This document shows, in pieces, positions 26,343 through 35,364 of a stretch of DNA of 64,000 nucleotides (its first letter is position 1; each line of letters starts with the position of its first letter). The stretch comes from Clostridia bacterium (GTDB lineage: Bacteria > Bacillota > Clostridia > Acetivibrionales > DSM-2933): positions 1 through 64,000 of the forward strand of contig JAOABQ010000049.1 in the NCBI GenBank assembly GCA_026418275.1, written 5' to 3'. The position numbers were made by a program, and so were the translations under genes. The notes under the pieces are model-generated. The model ran no database searches and had not been told where the DNA came from. It saw nothing but the letters and a program-made list of their open reading frames with translations.

Positions 26343-26468
26343 CATTTCCTCCTAAAAAGTGAATATGTGTTATTATAACTTTTTTTTACAGTTAAATCAA
26401 TTCGGTTTAATAAAAAGTGAAGTTTTAGAAAAAAATAAAGGGTAAGAAAAAATAAAAAGGGGTTCATC

Positions 26469-27542
26469 ATGAGAGCAGTAGTCATATTGGGGGCAGGCTT
26501 TTCCAAAAACTCAGGGCTGCCTGTACAAACGGAAATTTCCGCACTTTTATTGGAAAAGGCCGAGCATACCGCGTTTGAGGCGGCTGTTACCCGGGCGATT
26601 ACAAGGTTTATGGAAGACATATTCGGTTATCGATCCCAAGGAAAATATATTCCCAGCATCGATGATATTTTCACATGCATGGATTTTTCTATCCATGCAC
26701 AACACCATATGGGGATTCACTATCCCCCTGAGAGAATGGAGGCTTTTAGGAAAATATTTGTTTATAGGCTGCTTTCGGTATTTGATAAAAAATTTGTCTT
26801 TTCAAAAGAAAGTAAACATTTATTGAAAATACTATATGAACAATATTCCAAGGTAGACTTTATCGTATTGAACTGGGATACGGTACTGGAAAAATATTTA
26901 TTGGAGTTATTTAAAAACGGGGCCTTGGATTACTGCAACAAAGGAAAGCTCTGGAGAACAAGGGAGAGGAATCTTGCTCCCCATGACTTGGAAATCAAGC
27001 TCATCAAAACCCATGGGTCTATCAATTGGCTTTATTGTGACAACTGCAGGGGATTATTTAATGATGCATATAATGAAATACCCATGCTGCAGAAAGCCGG
27101 TTTTGGACCCTATGAATTAAAAATCTTAAATGAATTCGGGGAGTTTTACAATAAAGAAGACTTCCTTTGCAAAATCAAATGCCCAATATGTGACAATACC
27201 TTGGCATCCCATATTGCCACATACCGGTACAGAAGATCATTTCGGCAAAATACGTTTCCGGATGTCTGGGATATGGCAGAGCAGGTTTTATGTGAAGCGG
27301 ACAAATGGATTTTTATTGGATATTCCATGCCGGATGCAGATTATGAATTTAAGCATCTTTTGAAAATTTCCCAGTTAAAGCTGATGCATAAGAGGACTTC
27401 GGATATAGGTGTGGACGTAGTTCTCCTCAATGATGAGAATGCGGTGGGAAAATATAGGGGCTTTTTCGGAAGCCGGGTTGGATGTGTTAGTAATGGGGGG
27501 GTTGGCGCATATTTGACTTTACAGGAAGGTAAACCGGTCTAA
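26469..27542 (+). CDS. SIR2-like NAD-binding protein with a zinc knuckle
   Basis: This 357-residue protein belongs to the SIR2-like superfamily (NAD-dependent deacylases and NAD hydrolases). Seen: N-terminal LGAGFSKNSGLP nucleotide loop, VLNWDTVLEK in place of the TQNID motif, catalytic-type His182 in THGSINWLY, a CxxC...CxxC zinc site (about 190/193 and 238/241), and FIGYSMPDADYEFK near the C-terminus. It is larger than housekeeping CobB, and this variant is common among uncharacterised and defence-linked SIR2 proteins. It stands alone, with no recognised partner. Start after AAAGGGG. Role unknown: deacylase or NADase. Confidence 0.75.
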   Translation: MRAVVILGAGFSKNSGLPVQTEISALLLEKAEHTAFEAAVTRAITRFMEDIFGYRSQGKYIPSIDDIFTCMDFSIHAQHHMGIHYPPERMEAFRKIFVYRLLSVFDKKFVFSKESKHLLKILYEQYSKVDFIVLNWDTVLEKYLLELFKNGALDYCNKGKLWRTRERNLAPHDLEIKLIKTHGSINWLYCDNCRGLFNDAYNEIPMLQKAGFGPYELKILNEFGEFYNKEDFLCKIKCPICDNTLASHIATYRYRRSFRQNTFPDVWDMAEQVLCEADKWIFIGYSMPDADYEFKHLLKISQLKLMHKRTSDIGVDVVLLNDENAVGKYRGFFGSRVGCVSNGGVGAYLTLQEGKPV

Positions 27543-27558
27543 GGAATAATATTTTTGG

Positions 27559-27667
27559 CTAGTGCTTTTTAACACAACAAATTTCTAATTTTTCAAAGTG
27601 TTAAAAATGCACTTCATCTGTTTATGCCTCGCATACCTTGGAAAAGAATTACGTTACGAGGCACTAG
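27559..27667. repeat. Nested inverted repeats upstream of engB
   Basis: Outer arms CTAGTGC (27559-27565) and GCACTAG (27661-27667) enclose two hairpins: 27561-27575 with 27598-27613, and TGCCTCG (27625-27631) with CGAGGCA (27657-27663). The outer and inner pairings share bases and exclude each other, as in attenuators. It could also be a small mobile-element remnant or a terminator for the SIR2-like gene. Confidence 0.5.
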
Positions 27668-27694
27668 TGTATATTCTTGGAGCGAAGGTATGTA

Positions 27695-27723
27695 TTGACT
27701 ATAAAATCAATCGGATGTAAAAT
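27695..27723 (+). promoter_or_regulatory. Promoter of engB
   Basis: TTGACT, a 17-bp spacer and TAAAAT lie 28 bp before the engB start. Confidence 0.65.
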
Positions 27724-27750
27724 CTATGAAAAAGCTAAAGGGGTGCTGGC

Positions 27751-28362
27751 GTGGTTATAAAGAATGCGAAGTACGAATTAACGGCTGTAAAACCTGAGCA
27801 ATATCCGGTGAATACCATTCCGGAGGTTGCGTTTGTTGGCAGGTCCAATGTCGGAAAATCCTCAATTATTAATTCTCTTTTAAATAGAAAAAATCTTGCA
27901 AGGGTTGGAGCAACACCGGGTAAAACCCAGCAAATCAACTTCTATAATTTGGATGACATGCTGTATTTCGTTGATTTGCCCGGCTATGGGTATGCCAGTG
28001 TGTCCAAGGAAAAGAAAGCCTCATGGGGCAAGATTATTGAAACCTATTTGAATACACGGAGCCAGCTGAAGCTGATTGTTATGCTGGTGGACATAAGACA
28101 TACCCCCACCAAGGACGATCAATTGATGCATGAATGGATCCGAAGCCGAAACATACCCTATATGGTTGTTGCAACAAAGTCGGACAAGATCTCCCGTTCA
28201 CAAATTATCGGGAGGATCAGCGACATAAGTAAAACCTTGCATTTGCAGGAGGGAATAAAACCTTTGCCGTATTCTGCAGAGAAGAAACAAGGAGTAGAAC
28301 AAGTGTGGGAGACAATAGACGGATATGTGGGTGAAGGTGGCGATGCACCTGAGCCGGTATAA
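27751..28362 (+). CDS. engB: GTPase EngB (YsxC), ribosome biogenesis
   Basis: This 203-residue circularly ordinary TrmE-Era-EngA-like GTPase assists late 50S assembly. Seen: G1 GRSNVGKSS, G2 region ARVGATPGKTQ, G3 DLPGYGYA, G4 TKSDK, and the G5 YSAEKKQG segment. The GTG start is served by AAAGGGG. Length and motif spacing are normal. It is monocistronic and ends in a strong hairpin shared with the converging CDGSH gene. Confidence 0.95.
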   Translation: MVIKNAKYELTAVKPEQYPVNTIPEVAFVGRSNVGKSSIINSLLNRKNLARVGATPGKTQQINFYNLDDMLYFVDLPGYGYASVSKEKKASWGKIIETYLNTRSQLKLIVMLVDIRHTPTKDDQLMHEWIRSRNIPYMVVATKSDKISRSQIIGRISDISKTLHLQEGIKPLPYSAEKKQGVEQVWETIDGYVGEGGDAPEPV

Positions 28363-28440
28363 TACTTATTTAAACAGTATGCTGCAAATCCAATCATGGA
28401 AAGGAAACAGGCCGGTCAACGGTAACAGATGAGCGGAAAA

Positions 28441-28475
28441 TATAAAGATCCGGGGCAGTACCCCGGATCCTTATA
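28441..28475. terminator. Bidirectional terminator between engB and the CDGSH gene
   Basis: GATCCGGGG (28447-28455) pairs with CCCCGGATC (28461-28469), with A/T flanks on both sides. Confidence 0.7.
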
Positions 28476-28704
28476 TTGGTTTGGAGCACTCGTGTGATCC
28501 GTCACAATAGGGGAGATTCTTTGATTTTCCACAGCCGCAGATGGCGACGGTTTTTGGAATTTCAATATAGGTTTCTATTGGATAGATGTCGGTACAGCGG
28601 TGGCTTTCATCGCAATAGGGAGCGGTTTTTGTTTTTCCGCATGCACAGTATCTCTTGGTTCCGGGTTCTTCATGAAGAATGTAAGGTTTATTTCTCTTAT
28701 ACAT
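28471..28704 (-). CDS. CDGSH iron-sulfur protein with two motifs
   Basis: This 77-residue protein has two CDGSH-type 2Fe-2S motifs: [16 protein letters not shown] (about 20-35) and [16 protein letters not shown] (about 56-71). Each provides three Cys and one His. The first has DESH instead of DGSH. Such proteins carry redox-active, labile clusters; the physiological role in bacteria is open. The ATG at 28704 is chosen because GGAGTGA lies seven bases upstream. A strong hairpin (28749-28780) lies in its upstream region. Confidence 0.9.
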   Translation of the reverse strand: MYKRNKPYILHEEPGTKRYCACGKTKTAPYCDESHRCTDIYPIETYIEIPKTVAICGCGKSKNLPYCDGSHECSKPI

Positions 28705-28748
28705 ATTCAATCACTCCATTTATAATATTTTTATCTTTAAACGGCCAA

Positions 28749-28780
28749 ACGGCTGGGATGTTACCACACCCCAGCCGTTT
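28749..28780. repeat. GC-rich hairpin in the leader of the CDGSH gene
   Basis: AAACGGCTGGG pairs perfectly with CCCAGCCGTTT across a 10-nt loop, about 45 bp upstream of the CDGSH start. No T-run follows on either strand. The remaining gap to 29142 holds a TATAAT at 29020-29025 that may serve the CBM9-like gene; nothing else is seen. Confidence 0.6.
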
Positions 28781-29142
28781 AACCATTTCCCACCGATTTA
28801 ATCTAATTCTTATGTGTTATTATCTTTATCCATGTTCGAGGTTGCTTGTTTACTCAGTAACTTTTAGGATGTTTTCATTTGTGACCCATTGGAATCATCC
28901 CTTGTCCCTTTTATTTAAGATGTACTTGATCATCTTGATTTATACTTACCACCATTTTTTTTGTGCAAACAAAAATTTAAAAAATAAAATAAAAAATATT
29001 GGTGAGCCTAATTTTGTGGTATAATAAACACCGGAATTAATCAAAGGTTATTATAAGGCTAAATGAGAGTGGTTTAGGACTTAAATGATTTACTTAATCA
29101 TTTTTATAAATGTTATTTCCAAAATTGCAAGGGGGATATTGA

Positions 29143-29772
29143 ATGAAAACTTATGTTTGCAAGAAAACCGATCAGTATATTACGATTGACGGGAATTTTA
29201 ACAAAGCCGAGTGGAGCGGGATTCACGGGGTAACCCTGGTTGATACGGCTACAGGAGAGCAGCCGAAACAGGAGACAACTGCAAAAATGATGTGGAATGA
29301 TGAATTTTTGTACATTGCTTTTTATTGCAAGGATACGTATATCAATGCAACATTGACCGGTTATAACGATCCTCTTTTTCAGGAGGAGGTAGTGGAAGTT
29401 TTTATTGATGACAATAAGGACTTAAAGACGTACATTGAATTGGAAGTGAATCCCTTAAACGCACTTTTACACTACTATATCCAAAACGACCTTCAGGATG
29501 TGATTTATAAATATGCCAGAGTTGGGAAGGAAGTAAAAACTGCGGTAGTACGGGATGATGAAAAAGGATTTTGGAGTGCAGAAATGGCAGTTCCCTTGAA
29601 AGAATTCACTACAGCGCCCAATATGCCACCCAAACCGGGAGATAAATGGTTTTTCAATTTCTACAGAATTGACCGGCCCAAAGATGGAAATGATGAGTAT
29701 TGTGCATGGTCACCTACAGGCAAGCTTTATTTCCATGTACCCCAAAAGTTTGGGGAACTGGTTTTTGCTTAA
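29143..29772 (+). CDS. CBM9-like carbohydrate-binding protein, no signal peptide
   Basis: This 209-residue protein is one CBM9/DOMON-type beta-sandwich: ITIDGNFNKAEW at the start, AKMMWNDEFLYIAFYCKD, the VEVFIDDNKDLKTYIELEVN core, GFWSAEMAVPLKEF, and a closing FNFYRIDRP and WSPTGKLYFHVPQKFGELVF. This layout is typical of domains that bind sugars or haem at the end of secreted enzymes, but here it stands alone with no export signal. AAGGGGGATA precedes the ATG. The 94-bp repeat A follows 11 bp after the stop. Confidence 0.8.
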   Translation: MKTYVCKKTDQYITIDGNFNKAEWSGIHGVTLVDTATGEQPKQETTAKMMWNDEFLYIAFYCKDTYINATLTGYNDPLFQEEVVEVFIDDNKDLKTYIELEVNPLNALLHYYIQNDLQDVIYKYARVGKEVKTAVVRDDEKGFWSAEMAVPLKEFTTAPNMPPKPGDKWFFNFYRIDRPKDGNDEYCAWSPTGKLYFHVPQKFGELVFA

Positions 29773-29783
29773 ATAGTTTGAAG

Positions 29784-29877
29784 GCGATAAAGATTTTACA
29801 TCGCGCTTCAATTTCCTTGATTTAATATCGTGAAAATTCAATTCATACATGCAAAATCATTTTCACGGTTCATATAG
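29784..29877. repeat. Dispersed 94-bp repeat A, copy 2
   Basis: Full-length match of 20584-20677. It shows two hairpins: GCGAT/ATCGC (29784-29805) and CGTGAAAAT/ATTTTCACG (29829-29867). It lies directly after the CBM9-like gene. Confidence 0.8.
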
Positions 29878-29917
29878 TTTGTACAAGGATGAAAAGCGGG
29901 TTTTTGGCATATTATAG

Positions 29918-29946
29918 TTGAAATCATTATATTTTTATAATATAGT
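29918..29946 (+). promoter_or_regulatory. Promoter of the thiamine operon
   Basis: TTGAAA, a 17-bp spacer and TATAGT stand about 25 bp before the TPP aptamer. Confidence 0.6.
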
Positions 29947-29971
29947 ATATATAAATAACAATTGTATATAT

Positions 29972-30056
29972 GGCTAGGGGTGCCGGAAGGCTGAGAAAGA
30001 TCAAATCTTAACCCTTTGAACCTGATGTGGTTAGAACCACCGTAGGGAAGCGAGCA
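29972..30056 (+). promoter_or_regulatory. TPP riboswitch (THI element)
   Basis: The leader contains GGGGTGCC, the CTGAGA pyrimidine-sensor motif, and the ACCCTTTGAACCTGAT ... GTAGGGAAGCGA signature of TPP riboswitches. It controls the thiS-to-thiC genes. A terminator hairpin follows at 30075-30103, giving transcriptional control. Confidence 0.97.
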
Positions 30057-30074
30057 AGGTTTTTTAAAAATTTG

Positions 30075-30103
30075 AGCTTACCCATGGGGTAAGCTTTTAT
30101 TGT
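30075..30103 (+). terminator. TPP riboswitch terminator
   Basis: AGCTTACCC pairs with GGGTAAGCT around an ATG loop and is followed by TTTATTGTTT, just before the thiS ribosome site. Confidence 0.8.
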
Positions 30104-30117
30104 TTGGAGGGATGTTT

Positions 30118-30318
30118 ATGGTTATAACTTTAAACGGCAGCAAAGAAGAGCTTAGAAGCGGAACAACATTGACGGAACTTATTGCTTCAAAAGGACTGGA
30201 GCCAAACCGGATTGTCATAGAGTACAATTTGGAAATTCTAAAAAGGGAAGACTGGGATAAGGTTTCACTGAAGGAAAACGATACGATAGAAATATTAAGA
30301 TTTGTAGGAGGAGGCTAA
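30118..30318 (+). CDS. thiS: Sulfur carrier protein ThiS
   Basis: This 66-residue ubiquitin-fold carrier ends in GGG; the C-terminal Gly is adenylated by ThiF and thiocarboxylated to carry sulfur to ThiG. Seen: [16 protein letters not shown] at the N-terminus and [13 protein letters not shown] at the end. The ATG at 30118 is six bases from GGAGGG; an ATG at 30112 would touch it. thiG follows after 2 bp. Confidence 0.93.
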   Translation: MVITLNGSKEELRSGTTLTELIASKGLEPNRIVIEYNLEILKREDWDKVSLKENDTIEILRFVGGG

Positions 30319-30320
30319 CA

Positions 30321-31088
30321 ATGGAGGATAAACTCATTATTGGCGGTATTGATGTTAAAAGCAGACTATTTCTCGGAACAGGAAAGTTTCCTGCAAACAA
30401 GATGATTCCTGAAGTAATAAAAAAATCAGGATCACAAGTAGTAACGGTTGCCCTTCGAAGAATTGATTTTGATTCTGAGGAGGAAAATATGCTAAATTTT
30501 ATTCCCGAAGGTTGTATCCTGATGCCCAATACTTCCGGTGCCAGAAATGCGGATGAGGCAATACGTATTGCAAGGCTAGCCAGAGCAGCAGGATGTGGCA
30601 ACTGGATCAAGATTGAGGTCATATCCGACAACAAATATTTGCTTCCAGACAATTTTGAAACACTAAAGGCAACAGAAACTCTTGCAAAAGAGGGGTTTAT
30701 TGTACTTCCTTATATGAGTCCGGATTTGATGGCGGCTAAAAGAATGAGGGATGCGGGAGCTGCTGCTGTAATGCCTCTGGGGGCTCCAATCGGCACCAAT
30801 AAGGGACTCAAAACTAAAGAACTTGTAAAGATTCTAATTGATGAAATTAACCTTCCTATTATTGTAGATGCGGGGCTGGGAAAACCGTCCGAAGCAGCAG
30901 AAGCAATGGAGCTTGGCGCGGCGGCAGTGCTGGTAAACACTGCAGTGGCAACCGCAGGTGACCCTGTGATCATGGCAGAAGCCTTCAGCCTTGCTGTAGA
31001 TGCCGGAAGAAAGGCCTATCTATCCGGCCCGGGAGCTGTAAAGGAGTATGCAGAGGCATCTTCACCGCTCACTGGCTTTTTAACTTGA
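30321..31088 (+). CDS. thiG: Thiazole synthase ThiG
   Basis: This 255-residue TIM-barrel enzyme makes the thiazole phosphate of thiamine from DXP, dehydroglycine and ThiS thiocarboxylate. Seen: [48 protein letters not shown] with the catalytic Lys, [16 protein letters not shown], and [18 protein letters not shown] phosphate-binding segments. AGGAGG precedes the ATG. It is the second gene of the operon; dehydroglycine comes from ThiH, the next gene, which fits an anaerobe lacking the oxygen-dependent ThiO route. Confidence 0.97.
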   Translation: MEDKLIIGGIDVKSRLFLGTGKFPANKMIPEVIKKSGSQVVTVALRRIDFDSEEENMLNFIPEGCILMPNTSGARNADEAIRIARLARAAGCGNWIKIEVISDNKYLLPDNFETLKATETLAKEGFIVLPYMSPDLMAAKRMRDAGAAAVMPLGAPIGTNKGLKTKELVKILIDEINLPIIVDAGLGKPSEAAEAMELGAAAVLVNTAVATAGDPVIMAEAFSLAVDAGRKAYLSGPGAVKEYAEASSPLTGFLT

Positions 31089-31127
31089 TTTAAGGTAAGT
31101 ATCCATAAAAATGAAAGAAGGATTGTA

Positions 31128-32231
31128 ATGAGTTTTTACGATACATATGCAAAATACAAGGATTTTGACTTTGAAAGATTTTTTGAAAGTGTAACGGATC
31201 ATAAGGTCCTGGGGACAATCCAAAAAGAGAGACTTGACGAGTTTGACTTTTTAACCCTATTATCCGGTAAAGGGCAAAAGTATTTAGAACCCATGGCGCA
31301 AAGAGCAAAACACCTTACAACGCAGCATTTCGGAAAAGTGATCTTCCTTTATACACCCATATACCTTGCAAACTATTGCGTCAACCAGTGCGTCTACTGC
31401 GGGTTTAATGTTACAAACGATATTACCCGGAAAAAGCTGACTTTGGAAGAGGTTGAAAAGGAAGCGGAGATCATCGCAAAGACAGGTCTTAGGCATATCC
31501 TTGTTCTGACCGGCGAGTCACGAAAAGAAAGTCCGGTTTCCTATATCAAGGACTGTGTAAAAGTTCTTCACGAATACTTCCGTTCCATTTCTATTGAGGT
31601 TTACCCATTGGAAACAGAAGAATATGCTGAACTCATTGAAGCCGGAGTTGACGGGCTTACAATATACCAGGAAGTTTATGATGAAGAAACCTATAAAAGG
31701 CTTCACTTAAAAGGCCCCAAACGCGATCACCGGTATCGTTTGGATGCACCCGAACGGGCATTGGCGGCTTCTATGCGAAGTGTAAATATTGGAGCTCTTT
31801 TGGGTCTCGATGATTGGAGAAGAGAAGCATTTTTTACCGGCATCCATGCAAATTATTTGCAGGATAAGTTTATGGACGCTGAGGTCAGTATGTCCCTTCC
31901 CAGAATGAGGCCGCATACAGGCGGGTTCGAGCCTGTCTCACAGGTTGACGATAAAAATCTTGTCCAAATTATGCTTGCCATGAGACTCTTTATGCCAAGG
32001 GCTGGCATCACAATTTCCACCAGGGAGCGGGCCCAATTCCGTGACAACTTGATTGGCCTGGGAGTGACAAAAATGTCTGCGGGATCTTCTACCGAAGTTG
32101 GTGGGCATGCATTAAATGAAAAGAGTGAGGGACAATTTGATATTTCAGACCCTAGAGGGGTAGAGGAAATAAAAAATATGATTTATAAAAAGGGTTATCA
32201 GCCTGTTTTTAAAGACTGGCAGGCAATTTGA
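31128..32231 (+). CDS. thiH: 2-iminoacetate synthase ThiH (tyrosine lyase)
   Basis: This 367-residue radical-SAM enzyme cleaves tyrosine to dehydroglycine and p-cresol for thiazole formation. Seen: [12 protein letters not shown] with cluster ligands Cys84, Cys88 and Cys91, [19 protein letters not shown], and [10 protein letters not shown] near the C-terminus, all typical of ThiH. About 95 bp separate it from the lipoprotein gene, with a weak A/T hairpin and T-run (32271-32288) that may partly terminate the message. Confidence 0.97.
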   Translation: MSFYDTYAKYKDFDFERFFESVTDHKVLGTIQKERLDEFDFLTLLSGKGQKYLEPMAQRAKHLTTQHFGKVIFLYTPIYLANYCVNQCVYCGFNVTNDITRKKLTLEEVEKEAEIIAKTGLRHILVLTGESRKESPVSYIKDCVKVLHEYFRSISIEVYPLETEEYAELIEAGVDGLTIYQEVYDEETYKRLHLKGPKRDHRYRLDAPERALAASMRSVNIGALLGLDDWRREAFFTGIHANYLQDKFMDAEVSMSLPRMRPHTGGFEPVSQVDDKNLVQIMLAMRLFMPRAGITISTRERAQFRDNLIGLGVTKMSAGSSTEVGGHALNEKSEGQFDISDPRGVEEIKNMIYKKGYQPVFKDWQAI

Positions 32232-32270
32232 AAGATTTAAAAGTGATATTTGGATTTGGGTAAAGTATGA

Positions 32271-32290
32271 AATAAACGTGTTTATTTTTT
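32271..32290 (+). terminator. Weak hairpin with T-run between thiH and the lipoprotein gene
   Basis: AATAAA pairs with TTTATT around CGTG, followed by a T-run. The stem is all A/T, so termination is probably partial. Confidence 0.35.
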
Positions 32291-32326
32291 TTGAACATCT
32301 TTGTTAAAGAGAATGGGGGAATTTTG

Positions 32327-33685
32327 GTGAGATTAAAATTTGTATGGCTTCTTGTCCTGTTCGTCTTAATACTATTTTCAGCATGTTCTCAAAGTAAGAA
32401 CACTGCAAGTTCTGTTTATACGCATTCTCCTACAGCAGCCAAAACCGAAGAAGTTAAGCCCCAGTCAAATGAAACACCTAAGCCTACCCTGGAAGTACCC
32501 TCTGGGGGAGGATTTCCATCTGCAAAAGAACCTGCAGGGGATACAGATGCCCTTCTTGAGGGCAGGCCTGCGGCTATTTTTACCTGGGAAAAAAACATTT
32601 ACTTTTATAAGGCACAGAATGCAAAAATGAAAGAAATTGGTGATGCAAAAAGGCCAAAGGAGTTTTTAGGGATGTCGCCCGAAGGAGGAAAGGCTGCCTA
32701 CAAATACATATCCTCCGATAATACGTATGTTGAGCCTGAAATAGGCATTATAGAAGGTAAATCGGGTAAGGTGAAGGAATGGCCCCTTAAAAATGACTTG
32801 ATGCGTCAAATGCAGGGGTTTTGGTGGATCAACGGTAAAACGTTTATGGTTACCGGACATATTAACCCAAGTGTTGCCGGGTATATTTTATATGATTCCG
32901 ACACTAATGAAGAAATCAATGCTTGTGCAGGTCTTTTATACAGTGTGCTTCCTGACGGGAAAAAGATGATGTATAGAGAAAACCCTCATGTTTTTCCTCA
33001 GATAAAGGCCAATATCTGGATTGACCAAAAAAGGATTTTTGAAGTGGAAAACCCGTTGGATCAAATCGAATATGCAAAAGTTTCGCGGGATTTCAAAAAA
33101 ATCGCTTTTCTAGAGTATGGTTTTGATCAAGAAAAAGCGTATTTAGTACTGGCCGATTTTGACAGTCAAAAGATGAAAATGGGTCAGATGATTAAAACAC
33201 TTTTGGAATCAAATGTGGAGGTACAAAACGATGGGGACCGGGAACAGGGTACACTGCAAAAGTACCGGGTCCAGGATTTTGTAATTTCGGAGGATTTTAA
33301 AAAGCTCGCTTTTATGATGAAAGGTCAAAACGGGAGTGAATCGTACATAGGCACGGCCGAAACCGATGTATCCCGCAGCGAGGTGGGGAAGATTAAAAAA
33401 GTGCATATCCGTGTTTCAGATGATTTGCGTCTAAAGTTCGATAAAAACAATACACTCTTTATATCGGACAGCAGGGAAAGTTTTGAATTAAACCATTATA
33501 TCATGATGCAAAAGGATGGAATCAACCCGGGTGAAGAATTGACCGATAGAGAGAAGGAAAGGGACGAAGCAGCATTTAAGAGATTTGAAGAGGCTTTTAT
33601 GCGATACTTTAAAGGCGTTGGAAGAAATGATGCAATGGATGCGTGGCATAAGCTTAAATGGTTTTCTAAAGGGGGAGATCAATGA
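32327..33685 (+). CDS. Lipoprotein of unknown function inside the thiamine operon
   Basis: This 452-residue protein starts with a lipoprotein signal (LLVLFVLILFSACSQ, lipidated Cys near 20), a Thr/Pro/Glu-rich linker to about residue 70, and a body of repeated beta-strand blocks (LGMSPEGGKAAYKY, VLPDGKKMMYRE, VSRDFKKIAFLE, VISEDFKKLAFMM) resembling TolB/WD-type propeller blades. It ends in a charged helix. The GTG start follows GGGGGAA. Its stop overlaps the thiF start (ATGA), so translation is coupled to thiF. It matches no known thiamine transporter; a link to thiamine is suggested only by position. Confidence 0.7.
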   Translation: MRLKFVWLLVLFVLILFSACSQSKNTASSVYTHSPTAAKTEEVKPQSNETPKPTLEVPSGGGFPSAKEPAGDTDALLEGRPAAIFTWEKNIYFYKAQNAKMKEIGDAKRPKEFLGMSPEGGKAAYKYISSDNTYVEPEIGIIEGKSGKVKEWPLKNDLMRQMQGFWWINGKTFMVTGHINPSVAGYILYDSDTNEEINACAGLLYSVLPDGKKMMYRENPHVFPQIKANIWIDQKRIFEVENPLDQIEYAKVSRDFKKIAFLEYGFDQEKAYLVLADFDSQKMKMGQMIKTLLESNVEVQNDGDREQGTLQKYRVQDFVISEDFKKLAFMMKGQNGSESYIGTAETDVSRSEVGKIKKVHIRVSDDLRLKFDKNNTLFISDSRESFELNHYIMMQKDGINPGEELTDREKERDEAAFKRFEEAFMRYFKGVGRNDAMDAWHKLKWFSKGGDQ

Positions 33686-34293
33686 ATGCGTTCGAAAAAG
33701 CTTTACGGGGGTACATGAGCGAAGAGAATTTAAAAAAAATCCAAAAGGTGAAGATTGGATTGGCAGGAGCTGGAGGATTGGGTTCAAACTGTGCATGTAA
33801 CCTTGTTAGAAGTGGATTCAAAAAGTTAAAAGTGATCGATTTTGACCGGGTAGAGGCAACAAACTTAAACCGGCAGTTTTACTTTTTAGACCAGGTGGGA
33901 CTGCCTAAAGTTGAAGCATTAAGGGAGAATCTTCAAAAAATTAACCCGGACCTTGAAATAGAGAGCATCCAGGTAAAAATTGATGAAAGCAACATGGGTT
34001 CTATTTTTGAGGATTGCGATATTGTAGTGGAGGCTTTTGATAAAGTCATATATAAAACCATGATGGTTGAACGGTATTTTTCATCCGGGAAGCTGCTGGT
34101 TGCTGTTTCAGGGCTTGCGGGATGGGGCAATAGCGATGACATTGCCGTGAAAAAGGTTCATTCAAAGTTTTATTTGATTGGAGACTTAATGAGTGAAGTG
34201 GATGAGAATAAACCGCCTATATCACCGAGAGTCAATATTGCAGCAGCGAAACAGGCGGATGTGATCCTGGACTATGTGATCCGGAATGATTGA
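33682..34293 (+). CDS. thiF: ThiS adenylyltransferase ThiF
   Basis: This 203-residue E1-like enzyme adenylates the ThiS C-terminus. Seen: nucleotide loop GLAGAGGLGSNCACNL, VIDFDRVEATNLNRQFY with the conserved Arg and Asp, KVEALRENLQKINP, and EAFDKVIYKTMM. It is the short clostridial form lacking the C-terminal zinc CxxC pairs of E. coli ThiF/MoeB. Its ATG overlaps the lipoprotein stop by 4 bp. thiS at the head of the same operon is its substrate. Confidence 0.92.
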   Translation: MNAFEKALRGYMSEENLKKIQKVKIGLAGAGGLGSNCACNLVRSGFKKLKVIDFDRVEATNLNRQFYFLDQVGLPKVEALRENLQKINPDLEIESIQVKIDESNMGSIFEDCDIVVEAFDKVIYKTMMVERYFSSGKLLVAVSGLAGWGNSDDIAVKKVHSKFYLIGDLMSEVDENKPPISPRVNIAAAKQADVILDYVIRND

Positions 34294-34308
34294 AAGGGGG
34301 GGAACCTT

Positions 34309-35364
34309 TTGCAGAAGTTTTATAGGATTATTGATGCAAATGTGAATAGAGCATCCGAGGGGCTTAGAGTTTTGGAGGATATCGCAAGATTTTATTATGC
34401 TGACACAACCGTATCTCTCCAGCTTAAAAAGATCCGGCACGGTATCAGAAAGGGGATTATGGATTGTTTGGATCTTTGTCTTAAGGAAAGAGATTCAATC
34501 AATGATGTGGGGCTATTCATTTCCAAAGAACACAAAATGGATCATAAGACCTCGGTAAAGGAACTGGTAACCGCAAATTTTAAAAGAGTGCAAGAGGCTC
34601 TAAGGACTATTGAGGAGAACTTGAAAATCCTTGATCAATACGAGGCTTCAAAGGTTTATGAGGAGTACAGGTTTATTTCCTATTCCTTGGAAAAGGGATT
34701 TTTTAAGATGAGTTCCATTTATAGTAAAAGAGAGAAGCTAGAAAGTGATCTCTATTGTCTGACTGCCGAAGAATATTCAAATGGAAGAAGTAATATTGAA
34801 ATTGTAAAAGCAATGATCAATGCAGGGGTTAAAATTATTCAGTACAGAGAAAAGGAAAAGAAGCTTCAGGATAAATACCGGGAGTGTTTGAAAATACGGG
34901 AGCTGACCGCTAATCACGGGGTTACATTTATTGTGAACGATGATGTGGATATTGCCATGCTGGTAAAAGCAGACGGTGTACACATCGGTCAGGATGATTT
35001 GCCGGTGGAAAAGGTAAGGGAATTAGTGGGAGAGGATATGATTATCGGTGTTTCTACCCACTCTTCCAAGCAAGCGGAAGAGGCTGTACGGCGAGGTGCC
35101 GATTATATAGGAGTTGGGCCCATTTATAGGACATTTACCAAAAAGGATGTTTGTGAACCTGTAGGCCTTCAATACCTTGAGTACGCTGTAAAAAATGTTA
35201 AAATTCCGTTTGTGGCCATTGGGGGAATCAAAGAACATAACCTCTTTGAAGTCAAATCCAGGGGGGCGAAATGCATTGCCATGGTGACCGAGATTGTTGG
35301 TGCTCAGAATGTTGAAGAGAAAATTGAGAGTATTAGAGAAAAATTGAGAGGAGAAAATCAATGA
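34309..35364 (+). CDS. thiE: ThiD2-ThiE fusion: HMP-P kinase-like domain and thiamine-phosphate synthase
   Basis: This 351-residue fusion has an N-terminal ThiD2 domain (about 1-135; [19 protein letters not shown] and [13 protein letters not shown]) and a C-terminal ThiE domain (about 145-351; [61 protein letters not shown]). ThiE couples HMP-PP and thiazole phosphate to thiamine phosphate. ThiD2 is known to replace ThiD for HMP-P phosphorylation in organisms lacking it; no thiD is in this operon. The TTG start follows AAAGGGGGGG. The stop overlaps thiC by 4 bp. Confidence 0.93.
   Translation: MQKFYRIIDANVNRASEGLRVLEDIARFYYADTTVSLQLKKIRHGIRKGIMDCLDLCLKERDSINDVGLFISKEHKMDHKTSVKELVTANFKRVQEALRTIEENLKILDQYEASKVYEEYRFISYSLEKGFFKMSSIYSKREKLESDLYCLTAEEYSNGRSNIEIVKAMINAGVKIIQYREKEKKLQDKYRECLKIRELTANHGVTFIVNDDVDIAMLVKADGVHIGQDDLPVEKVRELVGEDMIIGVSTHSSKQAEEAVRRGADYIGVGPIYRTFTKKDVCEPVGLQYLEYAVKNVKIPFVAIGGIKEHNLFEVKSRGAKCIAMVTEIVGAQNVEEKIESIREKLRGENQ

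Noticed and set aside
28476..29024. 182-codon plus-strand frame over the CDGSH gene and its leader
   Set aside because: The opposite strand encodes an obvious two-motif CDGSH protein; the plus frame reads through the terminator and promoter regions.
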